A stretch of DNA of 64,000 nt from Polynucleobacter sp. UK-Mo-2m-Kol15 (lineage in GTDB: Bacteria; Pseudomonadota; Gammaproteobacteria; Burkholderiales; Burkholderiaceae): NCBI RefSeq assembly GCF_018881505.1, contig NZ_JACVQC010000001.1, forward strand, positions 789,927 to 853,926, given 5' to 3'. Positions 23,545-32,704 of this stretch are shown piece after piece (position 1 is the stretch's first letter; the number at the start of each line of letters is the position of its first letter). The translations under genes were made by a program, and so were the position numbers. Under the pieces are notes generated by a model. That model saw only the letters and a list, made by a program, of their open reading frames with translations. It did not search any database and was not told the DNA's origin.

Positions 23545-25463
23545 TGATTCCTGAGTTTGGGCATTACGCATTAATACTGGCCCTATGCGTTGCGATTATT
23601 CAAGGGATCCTTCCATTAGTTGGCGCCCACCAAGGTCGCCGTGAATGGATATTATTAGCAAGGCCTGCTGCGCAAACTGCTTTCCTATTGCTTGGTATTG
23701 CATTTTTGATTTTGGCTTGGAGTTTTTACTCGAATGATTTTTCCGTCCTCTATGTGGCGGAGCATTCAAACTCGCAAATGCCCGTCATCTATCGCTTGGG
23801 CGCGGTATGGGGTGGTCATGAAGGATCTTTATTACTATGGGTCTTCTTGCTCTCTACCTGGACCTTTTTGGTGGCTCAACTCTCGAAATCGCTTGATGAG
23901 TTTATGGTGGCACGCGTAATCGGAGTGCTGGGCTTGGTGACTACTGGCCTACTGTTGTTTGTAATTGCTACCTCCAATCCTTTTGAGCGACTATTACCAG
24001 CTGCGCAAGATGGACGCTCCTTAAATCCGCTTTTGCAGGATCCGGGCTTGGTGTTTCATCCGCCAATGTTGTATATGGGTTACGTTGGTTTCTCAGTGGC
24101 ATTTGCATTTGCAATTGCCTCTTTACTATCAGGTCGACTCGATGCTGCTTGGGCGCGTTGGTCGCGTCCTTGGACAACTGCTGCTTGGGTATTTTTAACT
24201 CTCGGTATTGCACTAGGTTCTTGGTGGGCATATTACGAATTGGGTTGGGGCGGCTGGTGGTTCTGGGATCCTGTAGAAAATGCTTCATTTATTCCTTGGC
24301 TGGTGGGTACCGCTTTACTTCATTCCCTTGCGGTGACTGAGAAGCGTGGTGGATTTAAGAGTTGGACAGTATTGTTGGCAATTACTGCTTTCTCGCTTTC
24401 GCTGCTGGGGACATTCTTAGTGCGTTCTGGAGTGCTGACTTCAGTGCATGCATTTGCAACCGACCCTACGCGTGGCGTATTTATTCTAATTTTCTTGGTA
24501 TTGGTAGTCGGTTCTTCATTAGCTCTCTACGCATGGCGCGCTCCTAAAAGTACGCTTGGCGGTAAGTTCAGCTTAACTTCGCGCGAAACTTTTATCTTGC
24601 TCGGTAATGTTTTCTTAGTGGTGTCTGCCGCATCTGTGCTACTAGGTACTCTCTACCCCTTGCTAATTGATGCCCTGCATTTGGGAAAGATCTCGGTAGG
24701 TCCCCCATACTTCAATAGCGTCTTTGTACCTATCATGATTCCACTATTAGTTTTAATGGGTATTGGACCTTGGACTGGCTGGAAAAACTCCAATCTATTG
24801 GATGTGATCAAACGCTTATGGACTGCAGCATTGGTTGCAATTATTGCTGCAGCTTTGATTCCGTTTTCCATGGGTGAATTTACTTGGCTCAGTAGCCTTG
24901 GTTTCTTATTGGCTTTCTGGGTCATTACCTCTGGCATTTTGCAGATCATTCGTCAGGCAAAAGTAGGCAAGCCAACACGTTCATTTATTGGTATGCAAGT
25001 TGCGCACTTGGGGATAGCAGTATTTGTGATTGGGGTCACCATGGTGGGTGCATATCAAGAGGAAAAAGATGTGCGCATGCTTGCTGGTGAGAGTGTTAGT
25101 GTTGGTGGATATCAAATCCAACTACAAGGTGTTGCTGCGGTGCCTGGCCCTAACTACAGAGCCATGCAGGGCACCTTCTTGTTAACCCGGAATGGGAAGC
25201 TGGAGGCTACTATGTACCCAGAAAAGCGCAGCTACTTTTCTTCAACTATGCCAATGACTGAGGCGGCGATAGATGCCGGCCTCACAAGAGATATTTACGT
25301 TTCATTGGGTGAAGAGTTGGAAGATAAGGCATGGGCAGTACGAGTCTATTACAAGCCATTTGTCGATTGGATTTGGGGTGGTTGCTTATTGATGGCTTTG
25401 GGTGGCGTATTGGCAATGTCGGATAAGCGTTACCGCATGAAGCTGAAGAAATCTGCATCATGA
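23544..25463 (+). CDS. ccmF: Cytochrome c heme lyase subunit CcmF
   Basis: 639 aa, about 15 membrane helices. The tryptophan-rich heme motif GWGGWWFWDPVEN is near 231-243; GGHEGSLLLW and the conserved His-containing periplasmic loops are in place (VFHPPMLYMGYVG, LLHSLAVTEKRG). CcmF with CcmH/CcmI ligates heme to the CxxCH of apocytochrome. Here the clients include CcoO, CcoP and the c'-like protein coded in this window. Overlaps ccmG by 4 bases. Confidence 0.96.
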   Translation: MIPEFGHYALILALCVAIIQGILPLVGAHQGRREWILLARPAAQTAFLLLGIAFLILAWSFYSNDFSVLYVAEHSNSQMPVIYRLGAVWGGHEGSLLLWVFLLSTWTFLVAQLSKSLDEFMVARVIGVLGLVTTGLLLFVIATSNPFERLLPAAQDGRSLNPLLQDPGLVFHPPMLYMGYVGFSVAFAFAIASLLSGRLDAAWARWSRPWTTAAWVFLTLGIALGSWWAYYELGWGGWWFWDPVENASFIPWLVGTALLHSLAVTEKRGGFKSWTVLLAITAFSLSLLGTFLVRSGVLTSVHAFATDPTRGVFILIFLVLVVGSSLALYAWRAPKSTLGGKFSLTSRETFILLGNVFLVVSAASVLLGTLYPLLIDALHLGKISVGPPYFNSVFVPIMIPLLVLMGIGPWTGWKNSNLLDVIKRLWTAALVAIIAAALIPFSMGEFTWLSSLGFLLAFWVITSGILQIIRQAKVGKPTRSFIGMQVAHLGIAVFVIGVTMVGAYQEEKDVRMLAGESVSVGGYQIQLQGVAAVPGPNYRAMQGTFLLTRNGKLEATMYPEKRSYFSSTMPMTEAAIDAGLTRDIYVSLGEELEDKAWAVRVYYKPFVDWIWGGCLLMALGGVLAMSDKRYRMKLKKSAS

Positions 25464-25984
25464 AAGCCAAGTTTTTAATTCCATTAATTTTGTTTGTAAT
25501 TTTGGTTGGATTTTTGGCTGTAGGTTTAAGCCGTGATCCACAGGAAATACCGTCTCCACTGATTGGTAAGCAAGCCCCTGCTTTTGAATTACCTCATTTG
25601 GGAGACCCTCAAAAAACTTTTTCACCGGAAAGTATGAAAGGTAAACCCTGGATTTTGAATGTATGGGCTTCCTGGTGCGTTGCCTGTCGGGAAGAGCACC
25701 CGGTTCTGGTTGAATTAGGCAAGCAAGATGTAGCGCCAATTATTGGCTTGGACTACAAAGATAAGCGTGATGATGCTTTGACTATGCTCGCCCGCCAAGG
25801 CAATCCATATCTGTTATCTGCGTTTGATGCCAATGGTCGCGTTGGAATTGATTATGGCGTGTATGGTGTTCCGGAGACGTACATCATTGATAAGGCTGGA
25901 GTCATTCGGTTTAAACATATTGGCCCCATCACAATGGAATTGCTTAATAAGAAGATTATTCCTTTATTAGGTGAGCTCAAATAA
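25460..25984 (+). CDS. ccmG: Thiol-disulfide protein CcmG (DsbE)
   Basis: 174 aa with an N-terminal membrane anchor (5-23) and a periplasmic thioredoxin fold. The active site is WCVAC (Cys73 and Cys76) in NVWASWCVACREEHP, and the cis-Pro lies in YGVPETY. It keeps apocytochrome CxxCH thiols reduced together with CcmH. Overlaps neighbours on both sides (4 bases with ccmF, 1 with ccmH). Confidence 0.95.
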   Translation: MKAKFLIPLILFVILVGFLAVGLSRDPQEIPSPLIGKQAPAFELPHLGDPQKTFSPESMKGKPWILNVWASWCVACREEHPVLVELGKQDVAPIIGLDYKDKRDDALTMLARQGNPYLLSAFDANGRVGIDYGVYGVPETYIIDKAGVIRFKHIGPITMELLNKKIIPLLGELK

Positions 25985-26484
25985 TGTTCTGGCAGATTTT
26001 GCAATCTCTTGTTCTTGTTTTGGGTTTGATTTGCTCGGGGAGTATGGTGTTGGCTAAAGACGCGGTGCCCTTGGCCGATGACCCTTTAATTGAGCAGCGC
26101 CTGATTGTGATCTCTGAGGAAATGCGCTGCCTTGTTTGTCAGAATGAGTCTCTTGCAGGCTCACGCTCTGATTTGGCTAATGACCTGCGTCGAGAGATTC
26201 GCAATCTGATTAAAGAAGGTAAGACGGACGATCAAATTCGAAGTTTTATGGTGGAGCGTTACGGAGACTTTGTTCTCTATCGACCGCCGGTCAAGCCGAT
26301 TACTTGGTTCTTATGGATAGGCCCCTTTGTAATTTTGCTTGCAGGAATTATTGGCTTAATAGTTTATCTGCGTCGCAGAAATCAGAATGTACCGAGTACA
26401 AGACTATCTGAAGCAGATAACCGTCGAATTGATGCGTTACTTAAGGATGCAAAATCCAGTTCAATAGAAAATACATATGACTAG
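25984..26484 (+). CDS. ccmH: Cytochrome c maturation protein CcmH
   Basis: 166 aa with a signal peptide, the reductant motif RCLVCQNESLAGS (Cys49 and Cys52) typical of CcmH/CycL, and one C-terminal membrane helix (about 108-130). It reduces apocytochrome disulfides and is part of the heme lyase complex with CcmF and CcmI. The length matches the short CcmH form with CcmI as a separate gene. Overlaps ccmI by 8 bases. Confidence 0.94.
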   Translation: MFWQILQSLVLVLGLICSGSMVLAKDAVPLADDPLIEQRLIVISEEMRCLVCQNESLAGSRSDLANDLRREIRNLIKEGKTDDQIRSFMVERYGDFVLYRPPVKPITWFLWIGPFVILLAGIIGLIVYLRRRNQNVPSTRLSEADNRRIDALLKDAKSSSIENTYD

Positions 26485-27667
26485 TTTTTTAATACCTGCG
26501 GTCCTTTTGTTGATCTTAGTCTTGGTGCTACTATTGCGCCCTTTATTTTTTCCTGCGAAAGAATCGGCAACTTCGCGTCGTCAAATGAATGCGGCGATCT
26601 ATCGAGAAGAGCTTGATAAGCTCGAGGCTGATCGTTTGGCGGGGAGGGTGGATAGTGCTAATTATGATCAGACGCATGCAGAAATGCGTCAGCGACTTTT
26701 TCAAGATACGGATGAGGCAGATGATCTTGCAGTGTTGGGCTCCCCAAAGAAAACCATCATTGGAATTTGTCTTTTTGTAGCATTACTCTCAGCAGGAATT
26801 TATTATTATCTCGGCGAAGCCAATCGGATTTCCGATAAGAGTGCAGAGCAGTCCATGACTCAAGAGTCCGTTGAGAAGATGGTTGCTGAGTTTGCCGCCA
26901 AGATGGAAAAAGATCCTGATAATCTCAAGGGTTGGGCTATGTTAGCGCGCTCCTATCGGATTTTGGGTCGCAATACTGATGCTGCTAATGCCTATGCTCG
27001 TGCAGGCTCTTTTGTCGATGGTGATCCACAATTACTAGCAGACTATGCTGATGTGTTGGCGTCAAATGCAAATGGTAGTTTTGCGGGTAAGCCTCAAGAG
27101 TTAATTAATAAAGCATTGATATTAGACCCCAATAACTTACTAGCTCTCTGGCTCTCTGGTACCGCAGCATTTAATGCGCAAAACTATAGAGCTGCAGTGC
27201 AGACTTGGGAAAAGCTAGCAAAGCAATTACCTCCCGACACTGATGAGGCTCGTGCAATTGCGGCGTCTATTGCTGAGGCACGTAGCAAGGGTGGTCTTCC
27301 ATCAGCTGTTACGTCGGCGATGAGCACTCAAGGCATAAGTGGGCAGGTTGGGATATCTTCTGATCTGCAATCTAAAGTTCAAGCAGGCGATACCTTAATG
27401 GTGATTGCCCGTAAGCCAGGAGAGCGAATGCCAGTTGCAGTGCTCAGAACTGCGGTTACTGCATTTCCAATGAACTTTGTTCTAAATGATGCATCGGCAA
27501 TGAGCCCAAATGCATTGATTTCTCAATTACCGGAGGTATCAGTTGAAGTGCGTATCTCCAAAACGGGGATGGCAATGCCAGAATCTGGAGACTTGATATC
27601 CACTCCTAAAACTATCAAGGTAGGCACAAACAACATCCGCCTGATGATTAATCAAGTGAGGCCTTAA
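26477..27667 (+). CDS. ccmI: Cytochrome c biogenesis protein CcmI (TPR)
   Basis: 396 aa: a membrane helix at 3-24, a cytoplasmic loop with YREELDKLEADRLAGR (the CcmI N-terminal pattern), a second helix about 94-112, then a periplasmic TPR region (about 130-260) with KDPDNLKGWAMLARSYRILG and a C-terminal beta domain. CcmI captures apocytochrome C termini and delivers them to CcmF/H. Last gene of the ccm operon; its stop touches the convergent SDR stop with no gap. Confidence 0.92.
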   Translation: MTSFLIPAVLLLILVLVLLLRPLFFPAKESATSRRQMNAAIYREELDKLEADRLAGRVDSANYDQTHAEMRQRLFQDTDEADDLAVLGSPKKTIIGICLFVALLSAGIYYYLGEANRISDKSAEQSMTQESVEKMVAEFAAKMEKDPDNLKGWAMLARSYRILGRNTDAANAYARAGSFVDGDPQLLADYADVLASNANGSFAGKPQELINKALILDPNNLLALWLSGTAAFNAQNYRAAVQTWEKLAKQLPPDTDEARAIAASIAEARSKGGLPSAVTSAMSTQGISGQVGISSDLQSKVQAGDTLMVIARKPGERMPVAVLRTAVTAFPMNFVLNDASAMSPNALISQLPEVSVEVRISKTGMAMPESGDLISTPKTIKVGTNNIRLMINQVRP

Positions 27668-28429
27668 TTAGCCTCTACCTACAAATGGCATATTTGTTGC
27701 CATGATAGTCATTGACAGAATATTGCTTTCTAAGGGCAGTTGAGCCATATGTAGGACAGCTTGACCAATATGATCTACATCCATTAGTGGCTCAACTTTT
27801 TTTGATCCATCTGGCTGCAAAATTCCGGCAGCCATAGGTATCGTCATTTCAGTACCCGCATTGCCAATATCAATCTGACCGCAGGCAATATGAAATGCCC
27901 GACCATCTAATGCAATGGATTTTGTTAGTCCAGTGATGGCATGTTTAGTGGCTGTATATGGTGCAGACATTGGGCGGGGGGCATGCGCAGAGATGGACCC
28001 ATTGTTAATTATTCTTCCTCCTTGTGGGGATTGCGCCTTCATCATGCGAATAGCCTCTTGGGAGCATAAGAAAGCTCCACAGAGGTTAGTGTTAACAACA
28101 TTCATCCATTGTTCGTAACTCAGTTCTTCCATCGGGATTGATGGAGCCCCCATGCCGGCATTGTTGAAGAGCACATCAATGCGGCCAAACTGTTTTTGAA
28201 TCTCTGAAAATAAGATTTTTACTTGCTCTGGTTTTCCAATATCGCAAGTAATTGCGAGACAGTTTTGTCTATTCCCGCCAATATCACTAATAGCTTTATT
28301 GAGTTTCTCAAGACTCCTGCCAGTGAGGACAACACGAAAGCCACCCTGCAGCAGTGCTTTTGCGGCTGCTTTACCGATGCCTGTTCCCGCTCCCGTGACA
28401 AGGGCCACCTTATTGGGGGCTGAGTTCAT
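27668..28429 (-). CDS. SDR-family oxidoreductase
   Basis: 253 aa classical SDR: cofactor loop [14 protein letters not shown] (in [10 protein letters not shown]), catalytic Ser in NNGSISA and YTATKHA (Tyr and Lys). Likely NAD(P)-dependent oxidation or reduction of a hydroxyl group. SD AGGA precedes ATG 28429. It converges with ccmI without any spacing and is divergent from the TAXI gene. Function not deducible; similarity to 3-oxoacyl-ACP reductase-type enzymes is only at family level. Confidence 0.9.
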   Translation of the reverse strand: MNSAPNKVALVTGAGTGIGKAAAKALLQGGFRVVLTGRSLEKLNKAISDIGGNRQNCLAITCDIGKPEQVKILFSEIQKQFGRIDVLFNNAGMGAPSIPMEELSYEQWMNVVNTNLCGAFLCSQEAIRMMKAQSPQGGRIINNGSISAHAPRPMSAPYTATKHAITGLTKSIALDGRAFHIACGQIDIGNAGTEMTIPMAAGILQPDGSKKVEPLMDVDHIGQAVLHMAQLPLESNILSMTIMATNMPFVGRG

Positions 28430-28521
28430 TATTGTCCTAATAGTTAATTGAAAACCTCCATCTTATCCTGAAATAAATCCAATGAATTCATTCCGCTCTC
28501 GATCCTTGAGGTCGGGGCATA

Positions 28522-29856
28522 ATGGCACAAACGGAAAGAATTCTTATGGACTTCATACGCAAAAATATCTATAACCCCATTGCGGTTGGCATCACCTTTT
28601 TAATTCTAGTCGCCTTACTTTTTATTACTCTATGGGTATTGGTTCCGCCTCCACCGAGGTCCATTGAGATGGCAACGGGTTTTCCAGCCGGCCTTTATCA
28701 GCAGTTTGGTGAAAAACTCCAAAGTGAGCTTGCTGAGGAGGGGGTTTCTCTGAAGTTGCGCACTACAGGCGGAACAAGCGATAACTTGGCCTTATTGGGC
28801 GATCCGAATTCAGGTATTGATTTTGCAATTGTGCAGGGTGGTGTGGCGGACTTATCCAAGCATCCTAATTTAGTTTCTATTGCGGGATTATTTTATGAGC
28901 CAGTATGGGTTTGGTATCGCGAGTCTAGCTTCCCAAACGAGTCTGGACGCTTAGGTTTATTAAGTCAGCTAAAAGGTAAGCGTATATCCATTGGCAATGA
29001 AGGTAGTGGCACGCTGTCCTTAGCCCCCAAGCTACTAGAGGCAAGTGGAATGAGTATGAGCGATATTCGCCCTGAAAAACTCAAGCCACTTGATGCATTA
29101 GCTAAGTTTAAAAAAGGTGAATTAGATGCTGTATTTTTGGTGAGCGCCCCTGATGCGCCTTTGGTGAAAAGTTTTTATGAAACCCCTGGTATTCGCTTGA
29201 TGAGTTTTGAGCAGGCCGATGCCTATGCTCATTTATTTCCATTTCTCTCAAAAGTAAGCGTCCCTCGAGGCGTTATCAGTATTGCTTATGACTTGCCACG
29301 TCAAGATATTCAGGTATTGGCAGCAACTGCCACCTTGGTAGGCAGGGAGGATGTTAGTCCTGCCCTAGTAACGCTATTACTTGGTGATACCTATGATATT
29401 TTGAGGGACTATTCCTATTTACAAAAGCCCGGAGAATTTCCATCGGGCGTTGGCCTTGATTTTCCTGTGCATGTTGATGCGGAAATCTATTTAAAAGATG
29501 GTCCTTCCTTCCTGCATCGCCACCTACCTTTCTGGACTGCTGTTTGGATTGGACGCTTTGCAAAAATTGTGATTCCTCTGCTAGTTATTTTCATTCCCTT
29601 ATTCACCTATATTCCTGCAGCTAAGAATCTGCTATTACGACTCAAGTTATCTCAGGTGTATGAGGAGCTTAAGGTGATAGAAAGAAATGCCTTAAATCCA
29701 GCATTAAGAGTTAAGAACTATGAGAACTTAGTAGATATTGAGCGGAGGGTAGGTAACATCAAGGTCTCGATACTAGATGCGAAAGAGTTGTATGATTTGA
29801 AGGGGCATGTCGGAGAGGTTCGTGGAAGACTGAGCTCTCTATCTAAGGAGAAATGA
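28522..29856 (+). CDS. Membrane-tethered TAXI-family solute-binding protein
   Basis: 444 aa. A membrane helix at about 19-41 replaces a cleavable signal peptide; the TAXI binding domain (about 46-335) starts IEMATGFPAGLYQ, has TTGGTSDNLALL and the GSGTLSLAPKLLEA loop; a second helix (about 346-364) and a 79-residue charged tail with heptad-like helices follow (366-444). The topology puts the ligand domain in the periplasm and the tail in the cytoplasm. No DctQM permease is adjacent. It overlaps the next Bug gene by 4 bases. It may feed a distant permease or act as a sensor (inference). Confidence 0.85.
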   Translation: MAQTERILMDFIRKNIYNPIAVGITFLILVALLFITLWVLVPPPPRSIEMATGFPAGLYQQFGEKLQSELAEEGVSLKLRTTGGTSDNLALLGDPNSGIDFAIVQGGVADLSKHPNLVSIAGLFYEPVWVWYRESSFPNESGRLGLLSQLKGKRISIGNEGSGTLSLAPKLLEASGMSMSDIRPEKLKPLDALAKFKKGELDAVFLVSAPDAPLVKSFYETPGIRLMSFEQADAYAHLFPFLSKVSVPRGVISIAYDLPRQDIQVLAATATLVGREDVSPALVTLLLGDTYDILRDYSYLQKPGEFPSGVGLDFPVHVDAEIYLKDGPSFLHRHLPFWTAVWIGRFAKIVIPLLVIFIPLFTYIPAAKNLLLRLKLSQVYEELKVIERNALNPALRVKNYENLVDIERRVGNIKVSILDAKELYDLKGHVGEVRGRLSSLSKEK

Positions 29857-30827
29857 TGAAACATAAAAGCATTGCTGTAATTGGCGCATTATTAAGTACA
29901 TGGTTTTTATCCACAGGAGTACTTGCGCAATCCTATCCTTCAAAACCCGTTACTATGGTTGTTCCCCAGGCCGCAGGAGGGACGAATGATATTGTTGCTC
30001 GTTTAATTGCTCCAGCCCTTAGTGAAGCCCTTGGAGCATCTATCGTAGTTGAAAATAGACCCGGTGCTGGAGGTAATATTGGAACGCAAAGTGTTGCACG
30101 TTCTGCGAAAGATGGTTATACACTGTTGTTAACCATTAATAGTGCCCAAGCTATTAATCCATCTTTATATAAAAACCCCGGGTTTGATCCGGTAAATGAT
30201 TTCATACCGCTGTATTACATTGGTGCGACACCTTATGTGTTGGTCTCCCCCCCAGGATCACCCTATAAAACATTAGCGGATGTTGTATCTGCTGCAAAGA
30301 AGCGCCCGGGTGAGTTATCTTATGCATCTGCCGGTAATGGAACAATTAGTCATTTGCTTGGTGCAATGCTAAATACTAGTGCCGGCATTGAGATGCAGCA
30401 TATTCCATACAAAGGTGTTGCACCAGCAATTAATGATGTGCTCGGCGGTCAGGTTCCTTTTGCATTTGCAAGCCTACCATCTGCATTGAATTACATCAAA
30501 GCTGGAAAATTACAGGCAATTGCAATTAGTTCTGCAAAACGTGCAAGTGCTGCCCCAGAAATTCCAACGATTGCTGAAACCTATCCAGACTGTATTGGTG
30601 AGGTTTGGGTAGCCCTTTTTGCTCCTAGTGATGTTAACTCTGAGGCTACGAAAAAAATCCAAGCCGCAATGGGAAAGGTGCTTTCTCGTTCTGATGTTCG
30701 GGAGAAGTTGATTGCGCAAGGATTAGATCTTAGCCCCGTGCCTCCAGCAAGACTCAGTACCCTTCTTAAAGAGGAGATCGTTAAATGGGCAAAAATTGTG
30801 AAGGCATCAGGTGCGCAGCTAGATTAG
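29853..30827 (+). CDS. Bug-family (TTT) periplasmic solute-binding protein
   Basis: 324 aa with a signal peptide ending near VLAQS (about 25). Family marks: SYPSKPVTMVVP, ENRPGAGGN, AKDGYTLL and HIPYKG. Its ATG overlaps the stop of the tethered TAXI gene (ATGA), so the two are translationally coupled, which is odd for proteins of two different transporter classes. A 2-oxoglutarate dioxygenase gene follows after 30 bases. No TctAB nearby. Confidence 0.93.
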   Translation: MMKHKSIAVIGALLSTWFLSTGVLAQSYPSKPVTMVVPQAAGGTNDIVARLIAPALSEALGASIVVENRPGAGGNIGTQSVARSAKDGYTLLLTINSAQAINPSLYKNPGFDPVNDFIPLYYIGATPYVLVSPPGSPYKTLADVVSAAKKRPGELSYASAGNGTISHLLGAMLNTSAGIEMQHIPYKGVAPAINDVLGGQVPFAFASLPSALNYIKAGKLQAIAISSAKRASAAPEIPTIAETYPDCIGEVWVALFAPSDVNSEATKKIQAAMGKVLSRSDVREKLIAQGLDLSPVPPARLSTLLKEEIVKWAKIVKASGAQLD

Positions 30828-30857
30828 CCTCTATGCAATTTCAGCATTACTAAAACT

Positions 30858-31613
30858 ATGTCGACTACGAATCTATCACCCCCACTGACACCAATTAAGG
30901 AATTGGCGGGATCTCTTCGCAATGATGGGTTCGCTGTGTTGGCTCCTAATGATGTTGCGCACATCGCTGGGGTACCGCTGAATCAATTAATGGATCTTAA
31001 TCAGTTTTGGGAGGCATTGCCACGAGATCCATACCTCAAGGACGGTGGTCGCTATCGTTTTCGCCGTCATTCAAGTTTTGAGGTTAAGGGCGAGTCTTTG
31101 TCGATGGTGCCGCATCGCGCCCATTGGCAGTCTGTAAATTACAACGCTCTACATGGTGGAATAGAGCGTTGGTTTGAGCCTTCGCAGGTTCAGCTTACTG
31201 CCAGTCCTGCTTGGCAATCCCTCTTACTAGGTTTGGTGCGAGTGCTAAATGGCCTCAAGCCGGTAACTACTTGGTTTATTGAAGCCCACCAATTTCGGAT
31301 TGATACAACCGATGGGATTGGGCGCCCAACTCCTGAGGGTGCGCATCGTGATGGTGTAGATTTCGTTGCCGTTTTTTTGCTGAATCGAGTGAATATTAAG
31401 GGCGGTGAGACCCGTATTTTTGAAGCGGGTGGTTCTGCTGGCTTGAGGTTTACGCTTACTGAGCCCTGGTCTTTATTGCTGATGAATGATGAACGTATGA
31501 TTCATGAATCTACTCCAATACAGCCATTGGGAGCACATGGCTATCGAGATACTTTAGTTATCACCTTCCGCTCTAATGGTTTCCAGGATTCCCCTAGTCG
31601 TAGTCAACAATAA
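30858..31613 (+). CDS. 2-oxoglutarate/Fe(II) dioxygenase (2OG-Fe_Oxy_2 type)
   Basis: 251 aa, cytoplasmic. The iron triad is visible as His163-x-Asp165 in HRDGVD and His216 in MIHESTP, with Arg230 in GYRDTLVITF for 2-oxoglutarate. This matches the family that contains bacterial free amino-acid hydroxylases. Expected reaction: hydroxylation of a small molecule with O2 and 2-oxoglutarate, giving succinate and CO2. It lies after a Bug gene on the same strand; the next gene converges. Substrate unknown. Confidence 0.85.
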   Translation: MSTTNLSPPLTPIKELAGSLRNDGFAVLAPNDVAHIAGVPLNQLMDLNQFWEALPRDPYLKDGGRYRFRRHSSFEVKGESLSMVPHRAHWQSVNYNALHGGIERWFEPSQVQLTASPAWQSLLLGLVRVLNGLKPVTTWFIEAHQFRIDTTDGIGRPTPEGAHRDGVDFVAVFLLNRVNIKGGETRIFEAGGSAGLRFTLTEPWSLLLMNDERMIHESTPIQPLGAHGYRDTLVITFRSNGFQDSPSRSQQ

Positions 31614-31651
31614 ATCTTATTGAGACCAATGTGAGCGGCAGATAGTTTTTT

Positions 31652-32626
31652 CTAATCCGGCTGCATTCCGGCCTCCTTAATTGCTTTTGCCCACTTCATT
31701 GTTTCTAGCTTAATTTTTTTATCTAACATTTCGGGGCTTCCCGGCTGACTTTCAAATCCCATTGCGGAAAAGCGATCAGTTAACTCTTTAGATTTTGCCG
31801 CCTCATTGATAGCTTTGTTTAACTTCAAAATAATATCTTTTGGCATTCCAGTTGGACCAAATGCAGCAAAGAAGGCAATGAGCTCATAGTTTTTGATACC
31901 AAGTGCTTCGTTGACGGTGGGTAATTCAGGAATAGCTGGCGAGCGCTTCAGTGAGGTGACTGCTAAGCCTCGAATCTTTCCTGCTTGTACTTGCGGTAAG
32001 GTTACTGCAAAGTCTGCAGTAAACATATTGACTTGACCTCCAATGAGATCAGTCATTGCATTGGGCCCGCTTTTATAGGAGACCCCAGTCATTTTGATGC
32101 CCTCCATACTTGCAAGCATTTCTGAGGAAACACGCTGTGAAGTGCTTGCGTACGCAAAGGTGATCTTTCCTGGTTCAGCCCTAGCTAGGGAGACTAAACC
32201 ATTGAGAGATTTGGCTGGCACATCATTATTGATGGCAACGATCAGTGGTACTGAGCCAAAATAGCCAATAGGCGTAAATGCAGTGTCCTGATTATAGGGA
32301 AGGGTCTTTACTAAGCTTTTTAATGCAGCATTTGTACTATTAGTGCCAAATAAGAGGGTATAGCCATCTGCGGGTGCTTTTGCAACAATATCCGCTCCAA
32401 TCATGCCATTTGCGCCTGGGCGATTTTCGACTACCACGGGTTGACCTAGCGCATCAGACATTTTTGCCGCAAATGCTCGCCCAATTTGATCAGTAGCACT
32501 GCCTGGCGCAAAAGGAACAATGGCTTTAATCGGTTTATTGGGATAGGTATTGGCAATAGCTAAAGAGCTAGCAAGTGCAATTGTTGAAAATGTGAAGAGT
32601 TTGATTAAATTACGCAAATGATCCAT
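31652..32626 (-). CDS. Bug-family (TTT) periplasmic solute-binding protein
   Basis: 324 aa, signal peptide ending near AIAN (about 26), then TYPNKPIKAIVPFAPG, ENRPGANGMIG and APADGYTLL. SD AGGGGA precedes ATG 32626. A monocistronic gene between the convergent dioxygenase and the divergent MFS transporter. No TctA/TctB nearby. Ligand unknown; the fourth orphan Bug protein in the window. Confidence 0.93.
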   Translation of the reverse strand: MDHLRNLIKLFTFSTIALASSLAIANTYPNKPIKAIVPFAPGSATDQIGRAFAAKMSDALGQPVVVENRPGANGMIGADIVAKAPADGYTLLFGTNSTNAALKSLVKTLPYNQDTAFTPIGYFGSVPLIVAINNDVPAKSLNGLVSLARAEPGKITFAYASTSQRVSSEMLASMEGIKMTGVSYKSGPNAMTDLIGGQVNMFTADFAVTLPQVQAGKIRGLAVTSLKRSPAIPELPTVNEALGIKNYELIAFFAAFGPTGMPKDIILKLNKAINEAAKSKELTDRFSAMGFESQPGSPEMLDKKIKLETMKWAKAIKEAGMQPD

Positions 32627-32704
32627 GTGGCTCCCCTTTACTTTTTGCTAGTGTAGCGGTTTTATAGGGCGAGTAAAATAGGGGATCAATTTTGGTAAGC
32701 TTTT

